Origin: Dehalococcoidia bacterium | GTDB lineage: Bacteria > Chloroflexota > Dehalococcoidia > Bin125 | Direction: 5' to 3' | NCBI GenBank assembly: GCA_022825265.1 | Contig: JAJDXE010000011.1 | Location: 62,001 to 126,000 of the forward strand | Length of the DNA: 64,000 bases | Shown here: positions 43,852-51,865 of the stretch, piece by piece | Position numbering within the stretch: position 1 is the stretch's first letter | Layout: every line of letters starts with the position of its first letter | Program-made: the position numbers and the translations under genes | The notes under the pieces: model-generated | Told to the model about the DNA's origin: nothing | The model's input: the letters and a program-made list of their open reading frames with translations, nothing else | Database searches by the model: none

Positions 43852-45561
43852 ATGACCCCAAGTGCATTTCGCAAACAGCTCAAGCGTGACTTTGACGGCC
43901 TAAAGGCCGATCCCCAGATACCTGTTAGCGACGATGCTCGCGCCTTTGAGTGGTGGTGTGCGAGCAAGTTCATCGAGGCGGAGTCCTCCTTTCTTCCGGA
44001 TCCCGATGATGCAGTTGTCGGCGGCACTAAGGACCTCGGGATCGATGTTGTCTTGTACAACGAGGCAGCCGATGAGTACCTCATTTGCCAGTGCAAGTCG
44101 CTGACAGGTAATGCGGCTACTTCGGATCGCGACATTGAGGCCTTCTTTTCCCTCCACACTAGGTTGAGGGATCCCGAGTACGTGCTCAAGAACGGGAATG
44201 CTAAGCTCGTTGATGCCCTTCCGCCATACGAAGTGTTTCGAGATCATCCTGACAGATTCACATACCGGTTTGTCACAACGGGTAAGATCAGCACGTCTTC
44301 AAGAAACCAATGGCCTACGCGTTCACCAGAGAGCGACGATCTGCGATGTGAACTTTGGGGTATTGAAGAGCTAAAGGCGTTCTATCAGGAGGCAGCTACA
44401 TTGGTCCAACCGATACCAGAATCGGTAACTCTCGTTCTTCCACGAGGACGGTACTTTCGAGTGGAAGATCCTTATCCTGGTCTGGTCGCGGTCTTGAAGA
44501 CGAACGCTATTCGCGGCGTATGGCAGCAGCACAAGCAGAAGTTGTATGCCTACAACATCCGAGGATACCTAGGAGCTAGTGGCTTGAACGGTCGAATCAA
44601 GCAGACCCTTGAAGAGCGGGCTAGTGACTTCTTCTACTTCAATAACGGCATCTCAGCTGTCTGCACTGCGTTCGACATCGAGAACGACAAACTCGAAGCG
44701 CAGAACTTTCAGATCATAAATGGAGCACAAACCCTTAATGCGATTAGGTTAGCAGGGGAGCAAAATGAAGGCCGTGTACTGCTAAAGCTAACTCAGACTA
44801 CCGCCGTCGAAACTGACTCGGGCATCAATGCGGATATCATTAGATTCAACAACTCTCAGAACGCAGTAAAGGACTCCGACTTCCGGTCAAATGATAACAT
44901 TCAGCAATGGCTAGAAGGAAAGATAAAGAGGTGGAACAAGGATTGGAAGGCAGTTGCGCAGTTCAAGTACCGGAGGAAGCGGGCAGTGGGAAGGGGAGGA
45001 GGCAAAGGGAAGAGCTTGAAGTTAGAAGATGCGGCCAAGATCCTGTATGCTTGGCAAGCGGATCCCCATACAGTGACAGCTAAGCCTCGGTCCCTGTTTA
45101 CGGACGGCGATGCCGGTGGCTACTACGAACAAACATTTGGCGTCGATGGTGACATTACGAACAGGTGGAGTGATGAGCAACTCGAGTGGTTTTTGTTGGC
45201 GGTAGCATGTTATGACCGAATTGAGGAGATATTGGTCCAGTTCAGGGAGGACGATGAGGACAGGTTCAATTGGGTAAAGGGGCACAGGTGGCACGTGCTG
45301 GCCTTGGCTGGCTTATTTTACAGGGGGTTGGGCGAAAGCCCGAGTAGGTGGCTCAAGAGCGAGCGGCGTTTCAGAGAAACTTTCGATGATTTCTTCCGTA
45401 AGGCGTGGCCACTCGTGGAGGCTGCGGAACGGAAGCGGGCGAAGGAGGACAGGTCGAGTTGGAGAAACTGGAGGGCCAGTCCAGATGAGTGGAGAGATTT
45501 GAAGGCGGAGTTCGAAAGTGTGAGTAAGTCAGAGTCTGTGCTCGATCGGGTGCTGTCGTGA
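43852..45561 (+). CDS. AIPR family antiphage-type protein with N-terminal Mrr-like nuclease domain
   Basis: A 569-aa protein. Residues 30-170 form a restriction-endonuclease-like domain: GGTKDLGIDVVLYN (Asp65) followed by ICQCKSLTG (Gln80, Lys82), the D...QxK form of the PD-(D/E)XK site seen in Mrr. Residues about 220-430 match the abortive phage infection (AIPR) domain: LYAYNIRGYLGASGLNGRI, FFYFNNGISAVCTAF and FQIINGAQTLNAIRLAG, then IIRFNNSQNAVKDSDFRS. Such fusions are regarded as stand-alone phage defence nucleases, mostly untested. Base composition drops to roughly 50% GC and codon use changes sharply compared with both neighbours, a clear sign of transfer. No partner methylase is adjacent. 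Confidence 0.82.
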   Translation: MTPSAFRKQLKRDFDGLKADPQIPVSDDARAFEWWCASKFIEAESSFLPDPDDAVVGGTKDLGIDVVLYNEAADEYLICQCKSLTGNAATSDRDIEAFFSLHTRLRDPEYVLKNGNAKLVDALPPYEVFRDHPDRFTYRFVTTGKISTSSRNQWPTRSPESDDLRCELWGIEELKAFYQEAATLVQPIPESVTLVLPRGRYFRVEDPYPGLVAVLKTNAIRGVWQQHKQKLYAYNIRGYLGASGLNGRIKQTLEERASDFFYFNNGISAVCTAFDIENDKLEAQNFQIINGAQTLNAIRLAGEQNEGRVLLKLTQTTAVETDSGINADIIRFNNSQNAVKDSDFRSNDNIQQWLEGKIKRWNKDWKAVAQFKYRRKRAVGRGGGKGKSLKLEDAAKILYAWQADPHTVTAKPRSLFTDGDAGGYYEQTFGVDGDITNRWSDEQLEWFLLAVACYDRIEEILVQFREDDEDRFNWVKGHRWHVLALAGLFYRGLGESPSRWLKSERRFRETFDDFFRKAWPLVEAAERKRAKEDRSSWRNWRASPDEWRDLKAEFESVSKSESVLDRVLS

Positions 45562-45696
45562 GCTTGGCGGGCGTGGCGACAGATGGTTGTTGCATTGGTT
45601 CGGACGCAGGATGTTGTCGTGGCTCTAGGATGGGTTGGTCAAGTTGCGGCACATTGACTTGACATGCGGGCACTGCACGGCCTCAGATCGGGTGTG

Positions 45697-45912
45697 ATGC
45701 CGACGACCTATCGACTGCCCTACATCCGGCATGAGCCCTCCGAAGAGACGGAGGACATGTACATGGGCGAGGTTCCCTTGCTGCCCGGCTGCCGTGCCTG
45801 GGGCGAAACCCCTGCGCTCGCGCTTGAGTACCTGGAGAGCGTCGCCGAGGCGTTCATCAGGTCTCATCGGAAGCACGGCGAACCGCTCCCCAAGCAAATC
45901 AGCCACGCATGA
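45697..45912 (+). CDS. Orphan HicB-like antitoxin-fold protein
   Basis: A 71-aa protein MPTTYRLPYIRHEPSEETED... containing MGEVPLLPGCRAWGETPALALEYLESVAEAFIRSHRKHGEPLPK, the HicB/UPF0150 core. No HicA-like partner is next to it. It shares the LPGC.(A)xG(D/E)T..ALxxL pattern with the gene at 14721-14945, and both loci carry the same type of 10-bp array nearby. An ATG at 45664 in frame is possible, but the stretch between adds no conserved sequence. It lies 135 bp past the AIPR gene and may be part of the same acquired block. Confidence 0.7.
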   Translation: MPTTYRLPYIRHEPSEETEDMYMGEVPLLPGCRAWGETPALALEYLESVAEAFIRSHRKHGEPLPKQISHA

Positions 45913-46048
45913 TTCTGCAACTGATCCCGCGACCCGCCCCGCTCTGACATCTCCGCCACACCCCGATCATCAGTCCTCTCCCAACCGCACAGCCGTTCTG
46001 TTAGGATCGGCGGCGCCCAACACGAGCAGCCAGCCGGAGCGACCCGAC

Positions 46049-46215
46049 ATGACTTCCCAAACCCAATCCGGACACTCCTGGAAACCCCCGGACTCAGCCG
46101 CTCTCAGCGAGACAAACACTCCCAAAATCTGGACAGATCTGGACAAATCCGGACAGATCCGGACGTTTTTCCGCAGGAAACTCAATCCACAGCAGCAAAA
46201 CCGTCAAAATGTCGC
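46049..46215 (+). repeat. Intergenic element with four 10-bp tandem units (copy 2)
   Basis: The 323-bp gap between the HicB-like gene and the methyltransferase stop holds no good gene. At 46127-46166 are four 10-mers: ATCTGGACAG, ATCTGGACAA, ATCCGGACAG, ATCCGGACGT. They are followed by CAGCAGCAAAACC, CAAAATGTCG and GAATTCTT, ending just before the stop of the minus-strand gene. The first two units differ from copy 1 (15264-15283) by one or two bases each. A frame from ATG 46049 is open across it, and so is one on the minus strand, but neither resembles a known protein. Confidence 0.5.
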
Positions 46216-46235
46216 AGAATTCTTCCCCCGAAGAC

Positions 46236-46886
46236 TCACTCCGGCTTCGGCGTCCTCGACTGCACCACGTACATCGGGTCGCTCTGGCCTTTGGCGGGGG
46301 AGATGTCGTGCCATTGGGGTGGGTCGAACGCGCCCGAGTAGTGGAAGTAGGCGCCGACCATCTGCACGTGGCCCTCGTCGCCCATGCCCTGCCAGAGCCA
46401 GACGGCCTTGGTCGGGAAGCAACGGTTCGAGAACGACACGATGCAGCCTCCGCCGGGCCTCAGTACCCGTGCGATTTCCCGAAAGACCTCGATCGGCTTC
46501 GTGATGTACTGCACCGAGACCGCGATCGTGACCACGTCGAACTCACCGTCGCCAAACGGCAGCGCCGGGTCCGCATTCAGATCGTGCACGACCCATTCGG
46601 TCAGCTGCGGATTCTCGGCCAGCTCCTCGGCGTTCATCCCCAACCCGGCAACCCGATCCGATTCGAGGTCGTCGGGATAGTGCGAGACCCATGACGACAT
46701 CAGGTCGAGCAGCCGGCCCTGTTTCGGCAGGAACTTAGTGTAGTGCTCGCGCAGCGCGCCGATCGCCGCGTCGTCGATGTGCGTGACGAGCCGCGGTTCG
46801 ACGTAGAAGTTGGCGTCATCCGACTCGTCGGCACGCCGAAAGTGACCCTCCTCGAACGGCGGGTCACTCGGGGTATCGTCGGGCAT
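46236..46886 (-). CDS. SAM-dependent methyltransferase (class I)
   Basis: A 216-aa protein with a Methyltransf_11-like fold: GRLLDLMSSWVSHYP in place of the usual glycine-rich motif I, GLGMNAEELAENP, then DLNADPALPFGDGEFDVVTIAVSVQYITKPIEVFREIARVLRPGGGCIVSFSN, the motif II-III stretch. The canonical E/DxGxGxG is altered to DLMSSW, so SAM binding may differ, although the relatives I can recall share this change. Substrate unknown. Convergent to the 10-bp repeat element, and first of three minus-strand genes reading right to left. Confidence 0.8.
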   Translation of the reverse strand: MPDDTPSDPPFEEGHFRRADESDDANFYVEPRLVTHIDDAAIGALREHYTKFLPKQGRLLDLMSSWVSHYPDDLESDRVAGLGMNAEELAENPQLTEWVVHDLNADPALPFGDGEFDVVTIAVSVQYITKPIEVFREIARVLRPGGGCIVSFSNRCFPTKAVWLWQGMGDEGHVQMVGAYFHYSGAFDPPQWHDISPAKGQSDPMYVVQSRTPKPE

Positions 46887-46892
46887 CGGCGA

Positions 46893-47090
46893 TCAGAACT
46901 TGGGCGGCTTGGGCAGGATGTAGGCGGCCGACAGTCCAAGCAAAATCGCCGCCATCGCAATCCCAATCACGATGGCCACGATCTGGCCGGTGTGTAACCC
47001 GCCACTGCCGCCCTCACCGGCAGCCATCGCCGCGCCGCCCAACAGGACGGCGGCGATGATTGCAACGGCCAGAGTCAGGGTGCGCAACAT
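46893..47090 (-). CDS. Small membrane protein (65 aa)
   Basis: Two hydrophobic segments, residues 3-22 (a possible signal sequence ending AMAAGEG) and 36-58 (IVAIVIGIAMAAILLGLSAAYIL), with a Gly-rich loop between and a short basic/Pro tail. No family recognised. It sits 6 bp upstream of the methyltransferase start and 18 bp after the DinB-like gene, so it is likely in their transcript. Confidence 0.6.
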   Translation of the reverse strand: MLRTLTLAVAIIAAVLLGGAAMAAGEGGSGGLHTGQIVAIVIGIAMAAILLGLSAAYILPKPPKF

Positions 47091-47108
47091 GGCGCTTGGG
47101 TCCTTCGA

Positions 47109-47555
47109 CTACATCGGGTTCAGAATCTGAGCCGCGTGGTCGGCCAGGTGCCAGGTGGCCATGGCCATCAACGCACCTGCAGGGGCCGCTGCCATGCCTT
47201 CCCCACCGGCCGACTTGCCCAATTCCTCGTCCTGCACGTAGTTGACCTTGGAGTCGAACGCCGCAGCGATGGCGTCGAGTGCGGCCAGCGCGTCAGCCGG
47301 GTCAGAGAAGTCGGTGCTGCTCAGCGGGTTCTCCGGGCCGTCGTAGCCGCAGGCCGCGCAGATGCCGTTGGCGAACATCATCTCCGCCGGAATCACGTGC
47401 TCGGCGACCTGGCGCGGCGACCAGCCGGCCTCGCCGTCGTCCGCCGTTCCCTTCGCCGTCTCCCAGTTGCCGTGCGCCGCGGCGCCGGCGATCGCGACCT
47501 TGAGCGCCGCGCGGGCGCCGGAGATTCCGGCGCGCAGATCGTCTGCTTGTGACAT
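47109..47555 (-). CDS. DinB/maleylpyruvate isomerase-like four-helix protein
   Basis: A 148-aa all-helical protein with GWSPRQVAEHVIPAEMMF, the Trp-x-x-x-x-V-x-x-H segment that supplies a metal-binding histidine in DinB/MDMPI-like proteins, and AMATWHLADHAAQILN at the C-terminus with two more histidines. These three His positions normally bind Zn or Ni, and members are thiol-dependent transferases or isomerases (mycothiol or bacillithiol). The exact activity is open. ATG 47555 is preferred over the longer frame; CAAGGAGTAG provides the ribosome-binding site. Confidence 0.72.
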   Translation of the reverse strand: MSQADDLRAGISGARAALKVAIAGAAAHGNWETAKGTADDGEAGWSPRQVAEHVIPAEMMFANGICAACGYDGPENPLSSTDFSDPADALAALDAIAAAFDSKVNYVQDEELGKSAGGEGMAAAPAGALMAMATWHLADHAAQILNPM

Positions 47556-47678
47556 GGTCTCTACTCCTTGGTTGGGGTGGATTCGAATTGTTCTCAAGCA
47601 GCATAGGACAGCCCCCGACTACCCTGACCCTGACTTCGCAAACCTGAACGACCAGTCATGTAACGGGAGGAACCGGCC

Positions 47679-48716
47679 ATGGCATTCGGCATCGGACTGA
47701 TCGGCGCGGGCGGGAACCAGAAGCTGCGCCACATCCCCGGCTTCCGCGAGATCGACGACGTGGAGATCTTCAACGTCGTCAACCGCTCCCGTGAATCGGG
47801 CGAGCGCGTCGCCGCCGAGTGGGACATCCCCCGTGTTTCGGAATCGGTCGAGGAGTTGCTCGCCGACCCCGACGTGGACGCCGTCAGCATCGGCACCTGG
47901 CCCTACAAGCACCTCGAGTACACGCGCGCGGCGCTCGAAGCAGGCAAGCACGTGCTCTGCGAGGCGCGCATGGCGAGGAACGCGCAGGAGGCGGAGGAGA
48001 TGCTCGCCGTCAGCCGCGCGCATCCCGACCTGGTCTCGCAGCTGGTGCCCGCGCCCTTCGACTTCCGCCTGGGCAAGACGATCAAGCGGCTCTGCGAGGA
48101 CGGCTCGCTGGGCAGCATCATCGAGGTCCACCTGACCCTGCTCAACGGTTCGGGTCTGGACGACTCGGGACCGCTGCACTGGCGTCACCGAAGCGACTAC
48201 TCCGGACATAACATGATGCAGCTCGGCATCTTTAACGAGACCATTCAGCGCTGGCTCGGAGACACGGCCCGCGTCACCGCACACACTCGCACGTTCGTGC
48301 CCTCGCGTGTGGACGAAGAGACCGGCGAACGCTACAACATCACCATCCCCGACAGCCTGGGCATCTTCGCCGACATGGCCAACGGCGCGCGCTGCACATA
48401 TCGGGTCAGCGCCGTCACCGAGGGAGCGCCGCAGCCGCCGAGCATCGACATCTACGGCTCCGAGGGCCGCCTCCACTGGCGCTTCGGCGATACCGGCGAG
48501 TGGGCCCACCACGGCGAGGATTTGCAGACCATCCATCCCGATCCCGGTACCGCGCACGACTGGCAAGTCGAGGCCGACTTCATGAACTCGGTCCGCAATG
48601 GAGCCCCGGTCGAACTCACGAACTTCGCCGACGGAGTCCGCTACATGCGCTTCACCGACGCCGTCTGGGATTCGTGGAACAGCGGTCAGAGCCGGGAGAT
48701 CGAGCCGCTGACCTGA
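47679..48716 (+). CDS. Gfo/Idh/MocA family oxidoreductase
   Basis: A 345-aa NAD(P)-dependent sugar or inositol dehydrogenase-like protein. N-terminal Rossmann start FGIGLIGAGGNQKLRHIPGF; DAVSIGTWPYKHLEYTRAALEAGKHVLCEARMARNAQEAEEML is the family's EKP/HVxCE region (here CEARMA, with the usual Lys of EKP replaced). C-terminal domain with HWRHRSDYSGHNMMQLG and SIDIYGSEGRLHW. Substrate unknown. AACGGGAGGAACC before the ATG is a strong ribosome-binding site. Divergent from the DinB-like gene. Confidence 0.85.
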   Translation: MAFGIGLIGAGGNQKLRHIPGFREIDDVEIFNVVNRSRESGERVAAEWDIPRVSESVEELLADPDVDAVSIGTWPYKHLEYTRAALEAGKHVLCEARMARNAQEAEEMLAVSRAHPDLVSQLVPAPFDFRLGKTIKRLCEDGSLGSIIEVHLTLLNGSGLDDSGPLHWRHRSDYSGHNMMQLGIFNETIQRWLGDTARVTAHTRTFVPSRVDEETGERYNITIPDSLGIFADMANGARCTYRVSAVTEGAPQPPSIDIYGSEGRLHWRFGDTGEWAHHGEDLQTIHPDPGTAHDWQVEADFMNSVRNGAPVELTNFADGVRYMRFTDAVWDSWNSGQSREIEPLT

Positions 48717-48728
48717 CCAACGTGGTCG

Positions 48729-49682
48729 CTAAAGCTCCAATAGCCAGTCTACGAGGATCCGATTCAGCTCTTTCGGCTCTTCCTGCTGGGTCCAGTGGCC
48801 GCACTCTTCGATGTGACCTCGGGAAAGGTTGGGGATCCACTCCTCCATGCCCTCGGACATGGAGGGCAGCAGGACTCCGTCCTTGCCTGCGGTGACCATC
48901 AGCGCGGGCTGGGTGATGTCCTGGCCGTCGACGGCGGCGCCCCACTCCCAGTTGCGGCCGTGGTTGCGGTACCAGTTGAGTCCGCCGCGGAAGCCGGTCT
49001 GTTCGAACGCGCTGACAAAGGCGTCGAGGTCTTCCTCGGTCAGCATGATCGAGCGTTCGGCGTCGTCGGGCAGGCCGACCAACAGGCCGCCGCGTTCGCG
49101 CACGCCGGAGGTCATCCCGATCACGTCGAGCCGGTCCTCGGGCTTGGAGGTCCGCAGCATCAGGGTCATGGTGCGCCTCGCGTTGCCGCCGAGTTCCGCC
49201 TCGGCGACGCCCTCGTCCTGGAAGTAGAGCTGATAGTCGAAGCGGCCCGGGTCGATCTTCATCGCCTCGAGCGGGTTGATCGGCGGTCGACGGCCGGCCG
49301 GCGTGTTGATCCCGGCGACGGCGTTGCAGCGCGTCGGATGGTGCTGGGCCATGTTCCAGACCACCGCGCCGCCCCAGTCGTGTCCGACGAAGACGGCGCT
49401 CTCGATCTCCAGCGCGTCGAGCAGCGCGACCATGTCGGCGCAGATCCGCTCCTGGGTGTAGTCCTCGATGTTGGGCGGTGCGTCAGTGTCGCCGTAGCCG
49501 CGCATGTCGGGTGCGATGGCGCGGAAGCCCGCCTCGGCGACGGCCGGCAGTTGGTGCCGCCACGAGTACCAGAGCTCGGGGAAGCCGTGGCAGAAGACCA
49601 CGGCCGGACCCTCGCCGGCCTCGGCGACGTGCATGCTGATTCCGGTGGAGAGGTCGATTTGGGAGTGAGTGATGTTGGTCAT
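48729..49682 (-). CDS. Alpha/beta hydrolase, epoxide hydrolase-like
   Basis: A 317-aa alpha/beta hydrolase. HGFPELWYSW (32-41) is the oxyanion-hole motif of epoxide hydrolases, GHDWGGAVVW gives the nucleophilic Asp102, and the catalytic His is in EECGHWTQQEEP near the C-terminus. A cap domain lies between. The HGxP and Asp nucleophile point to epoxide hydrolase or fluoroacetate/haloalkane dehalogenase families; epoxide hydrolase is the better fit. It ends 12 bp past the convergent Gfo/Idh/MocA gene. Confidence 0.86.
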   Translation of the reverse strand: MTNITHSQIDLSTGISMHVAEAGEGPAVVFCHGFPELWYSWRHQLPAVAEAGFRAIAPDMRGYGDTDAPPNIEDYTQERICADMVALLDALEIESAVFVGHDWGGAVVWNMAQHHPTRCNAVAGINTPAGRRPPINPLEAMKIDPGRFDYQLYFQDEGVAEAELGGNARRTMTLMLRTSKPEDRLDVIGMTSGVRERGGLLVGLPDDAERSIMLTEEDLDAFVSAFEQTGFRGGLNWYRNHGRNWEWGAAVDGQDITQPALMVTAGKDGVLLPSMSEGMEEWIPNLSRGHIEECGHWTQQEEPKELNRILVDWLLEL

Positions 49683-49791
49683 GGCCGTCCTCAGGTGCTG
49701 TCAAATGGGCGCAGAGACTAGGTCTGGCACTCGCCTGATCATACGTAGTGTCAGGGCCTGCGGATACCGTAAGCCCAACAGGAGAACGCCG

Positions 49792-51771
49792 ATGACCATT
49801 GACACACCAAACTGGGCCAACACCAACCCCGGCGACATTGAGCGCGGCGTCAACGACGCGATTCGCACGGTCGAGCGATTGGCCGACGAACTGGTTTCCG
49901 TGCCTGACGGTCGGCGCAGTTTCGAGAACACGGTGCAGCCCCTGGATGAGATCAGCAACGTCTTCACGCTGGCCTCCGGCCGCTACGGATTTCTCTCGCA
50001 GGTCTCAGCCGACGAAGAACTGCGCAACGTGGCCCATCAGCAGGAGGAACGCCTGAGCGTGTTCGCAGCCGGCCTCGGATTCCGCGAGGACATCGACCGG
50101 GCGCTCAAGGCGTACGCGTCGCGGGCTGAGCTGGAGGCGCTGCCCGATGACGCGCGCCGGCTGCTGGAGTTCGCCTTGCGCGACTACCGGCGCAACGGCC
50201 TCGACCTTCCCAAGCAGACGAGAGACGAACTGAAATCGCTGCAGGAGCGCTTGGTCGGTCTGGGCATTCAGTTCCGCAAGAACATTGACGACTATGAGGA
50301 CCACATCGAAGTCAGCCGCGATGAACTCGACGGGCTGCCCGATTCCTACATTGAGCGACTGCGCACAGTGGAAGACGGCGGCGCCGTTCGCTACAAGATC
50401 GGTCTCGACTATCCGGAGTTGCACCCGTTCCTCGATAGCGCGCACGACGGGGAGCTTCGGAGAGAGCTGTTCCGCAAGAATCACAACAAGTCGGCGGACA
50501 CCAACATCGAGCTCCTGGAAGAAGCGCTGGGCGTTCGTTCGTCGATGGCCGCGCTACTCGGCTACGAGTCGTGGGCGGCCTACGCACTCGAAGTCAAGAT
50601 GGCGAAACAGTCAGACGCCGTCCTGGAGTTCCTGCTTGATCTTGAAGAACGGCTGCAGCCGAAACTGGCGAGCGACCTTGCCAGGCTTTCAGATGAACAA
50701 GAACGCCGCACCGGCGTGGGCGGCCCGGTCGACATCGCCGACTGGCGCTACTACACGAACCAGGTGATCCAGGAGCAATACCAGGTCGACCCGTTCGAGG
50801 TGGCGGCGTACTTCCCGCTCGATGCCGTGCTCGATGGGATGTTTCGCGTCTACGAGGAGTTGGTCGGCGTGCGATTCGTCCGCCGCCCCGACGTGGTTGA
50901 TTCAGCTTGGAACGAGGATGCTCAGCCGTTTGACATCGTCGATCCGTCCGGCGGAGAAGCGTTGGCGCGGTTCTACATGGACCTCTACCCACGGCCGGGA
51001 AAGTTCGGACACGCGGCGGCGTTCACCCTGCGCGGCGGACGACGCCTGGCCGAAGGTGGATACCAGCGACCGATCTCGGCGATCGTCGCCAACTTCACCA
51101 AGCCGACAGAATCATCTCCCTCGCTGCTGAGACACACGGAAGTGGTGACGTTGTTCCACGAGTTCGGTCACATCCTGCACCAGACGCTGACGACTTCGCG
51201 TTACACGCGGTTCAGCGGGACGCGCGTGGAGCGCGACTTCGTCGAGGCGCCGTCGCAGATGCTGGAGCACTGGTGCTGGCAGCCTGACATGTTGAGCAGC
51301 TTCAGCCGTCACTACGAGACCGGTGATCCGCTGCCGAAATCGTTGATCGATCGGATGATCGAAGCCAAGCACACTTCGTCGGCGATTGCGACGCTGCGGC
51401 AGGTCTACTTCTCCCGGCTCGATCTCGCCTACCACTCCGAGTCGGGACGCAGCACCGACGAGCTCGCGCGCGAGCTTCATCCGATCACGGGCTTTCCGTT
51501 TCCGGAGGACACGCACTTCCAGGCCGGGTTCGGACATCTCTTCGGCTATGACGCAGGGTACTACGGCTATCTCTGGTCGCGTGTGTTCGGCGACGACATG
51601 TTCACCCGCTTCGAGGCCCCGGGCACGTCGGTGTCGGGCATCGGCTCGGAGTATCGACAGCACATCCTCGAACCGGGCGGCACCGCCGATGCTGATCGGT
51701 TGATCCACCGCTTCCTCGGTCGCGAACCGAACGCCGATGCATTTCTGCGCGAACTCGGCCTCTCGACGTAA
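49792..51771 (+). CDS. M3 family oligopeptidase (zinc metallopeptidase)
   Basis: A 659-aa cytosolic thimet-oligopeptidase-like enzyme. Helical prodomain through residue 250, then VTLFHEFGHILHQTLT (HEFGH near residue 454) and FVEAPSQMLEHWCW with the third zinc ligand Glu about 26 residues on. The end has YLWSRVFGDDMFTRFE, as in M3A peptidases. It cleaves short peptides released by proteases. CAGGAGAACGCC before ATG 49792 supports this start; the frame upstream overlaps the divergent hydrolase promoter. Monocistronic with a 94-bp gap to the next gene. Confidence 0.92.
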   Translation: MTIDTPNWANTNPGDIERGVNDAIRTVERLADELVSVPDGRRSFENTVQPLDEISNVFTLASGRYGFLSQVSADEELRNVAHQQEERLSVFAAGLGFREDIDRALKAYASRAELEALPDDARRLLEFALRDYRRNGLDLPKQTRDELKSLQERLVGLGIQFRKNIDDYEDHIEVSRDELDGLPDSYIERLRTVEDGGAVRYKIGLDYPELHPFLDSAHDGELRRELFRKNHNKSADTNIELLEEALGVRSSMAALLGYESWAAYALEVKMAKQSDAVLEFLLDLEERLQPKLASDLARLSDEQERRTGVGGPVDIADWRYYTNQVIQEQYQVDPFEVAAYFPLDAVLDGMFRVYEELVGVRFVRRPDVVDSAWNEDAQPFDIVDPSGGEALARFYMDLYPRPGKFGHAAAFTLRGGRRLAEGGYQRPISAIVANFTKPTESSPSLLRHTEVVTLFHEFGHILHQTLTTSRYTRFSGTRVERDFVEAPSQMLEHWCWQPDMLSSFSRHYETGDPLPKSLIDRMIEAKHTSSAIATLRQVYFSRLDLAYHSESGRSTDELARELHPITGFPFPEDTHFQAGFGHLFGYDAGYYGYLWSRVFGDDMFTRFEAPGTSVSGIGSEYRQHILEPGGTADADRLIHRFLGREPNADAFLRELGLST

Positions 51772-51865
51772 TCCAACCGTAGTCGACTCGGCCGATTCCT
51801 GACTTGCGCAGCAGGTACACTGCCGACGAAACTGGGACGCAGTTGCTTCGGCGAGGAGAATGAAC

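Noticed and set aside
46127..46166. CRISPR-like array
   Set aside because: Units are 10 bp, directly adjacent and without spacers; no cas gene is in the window.
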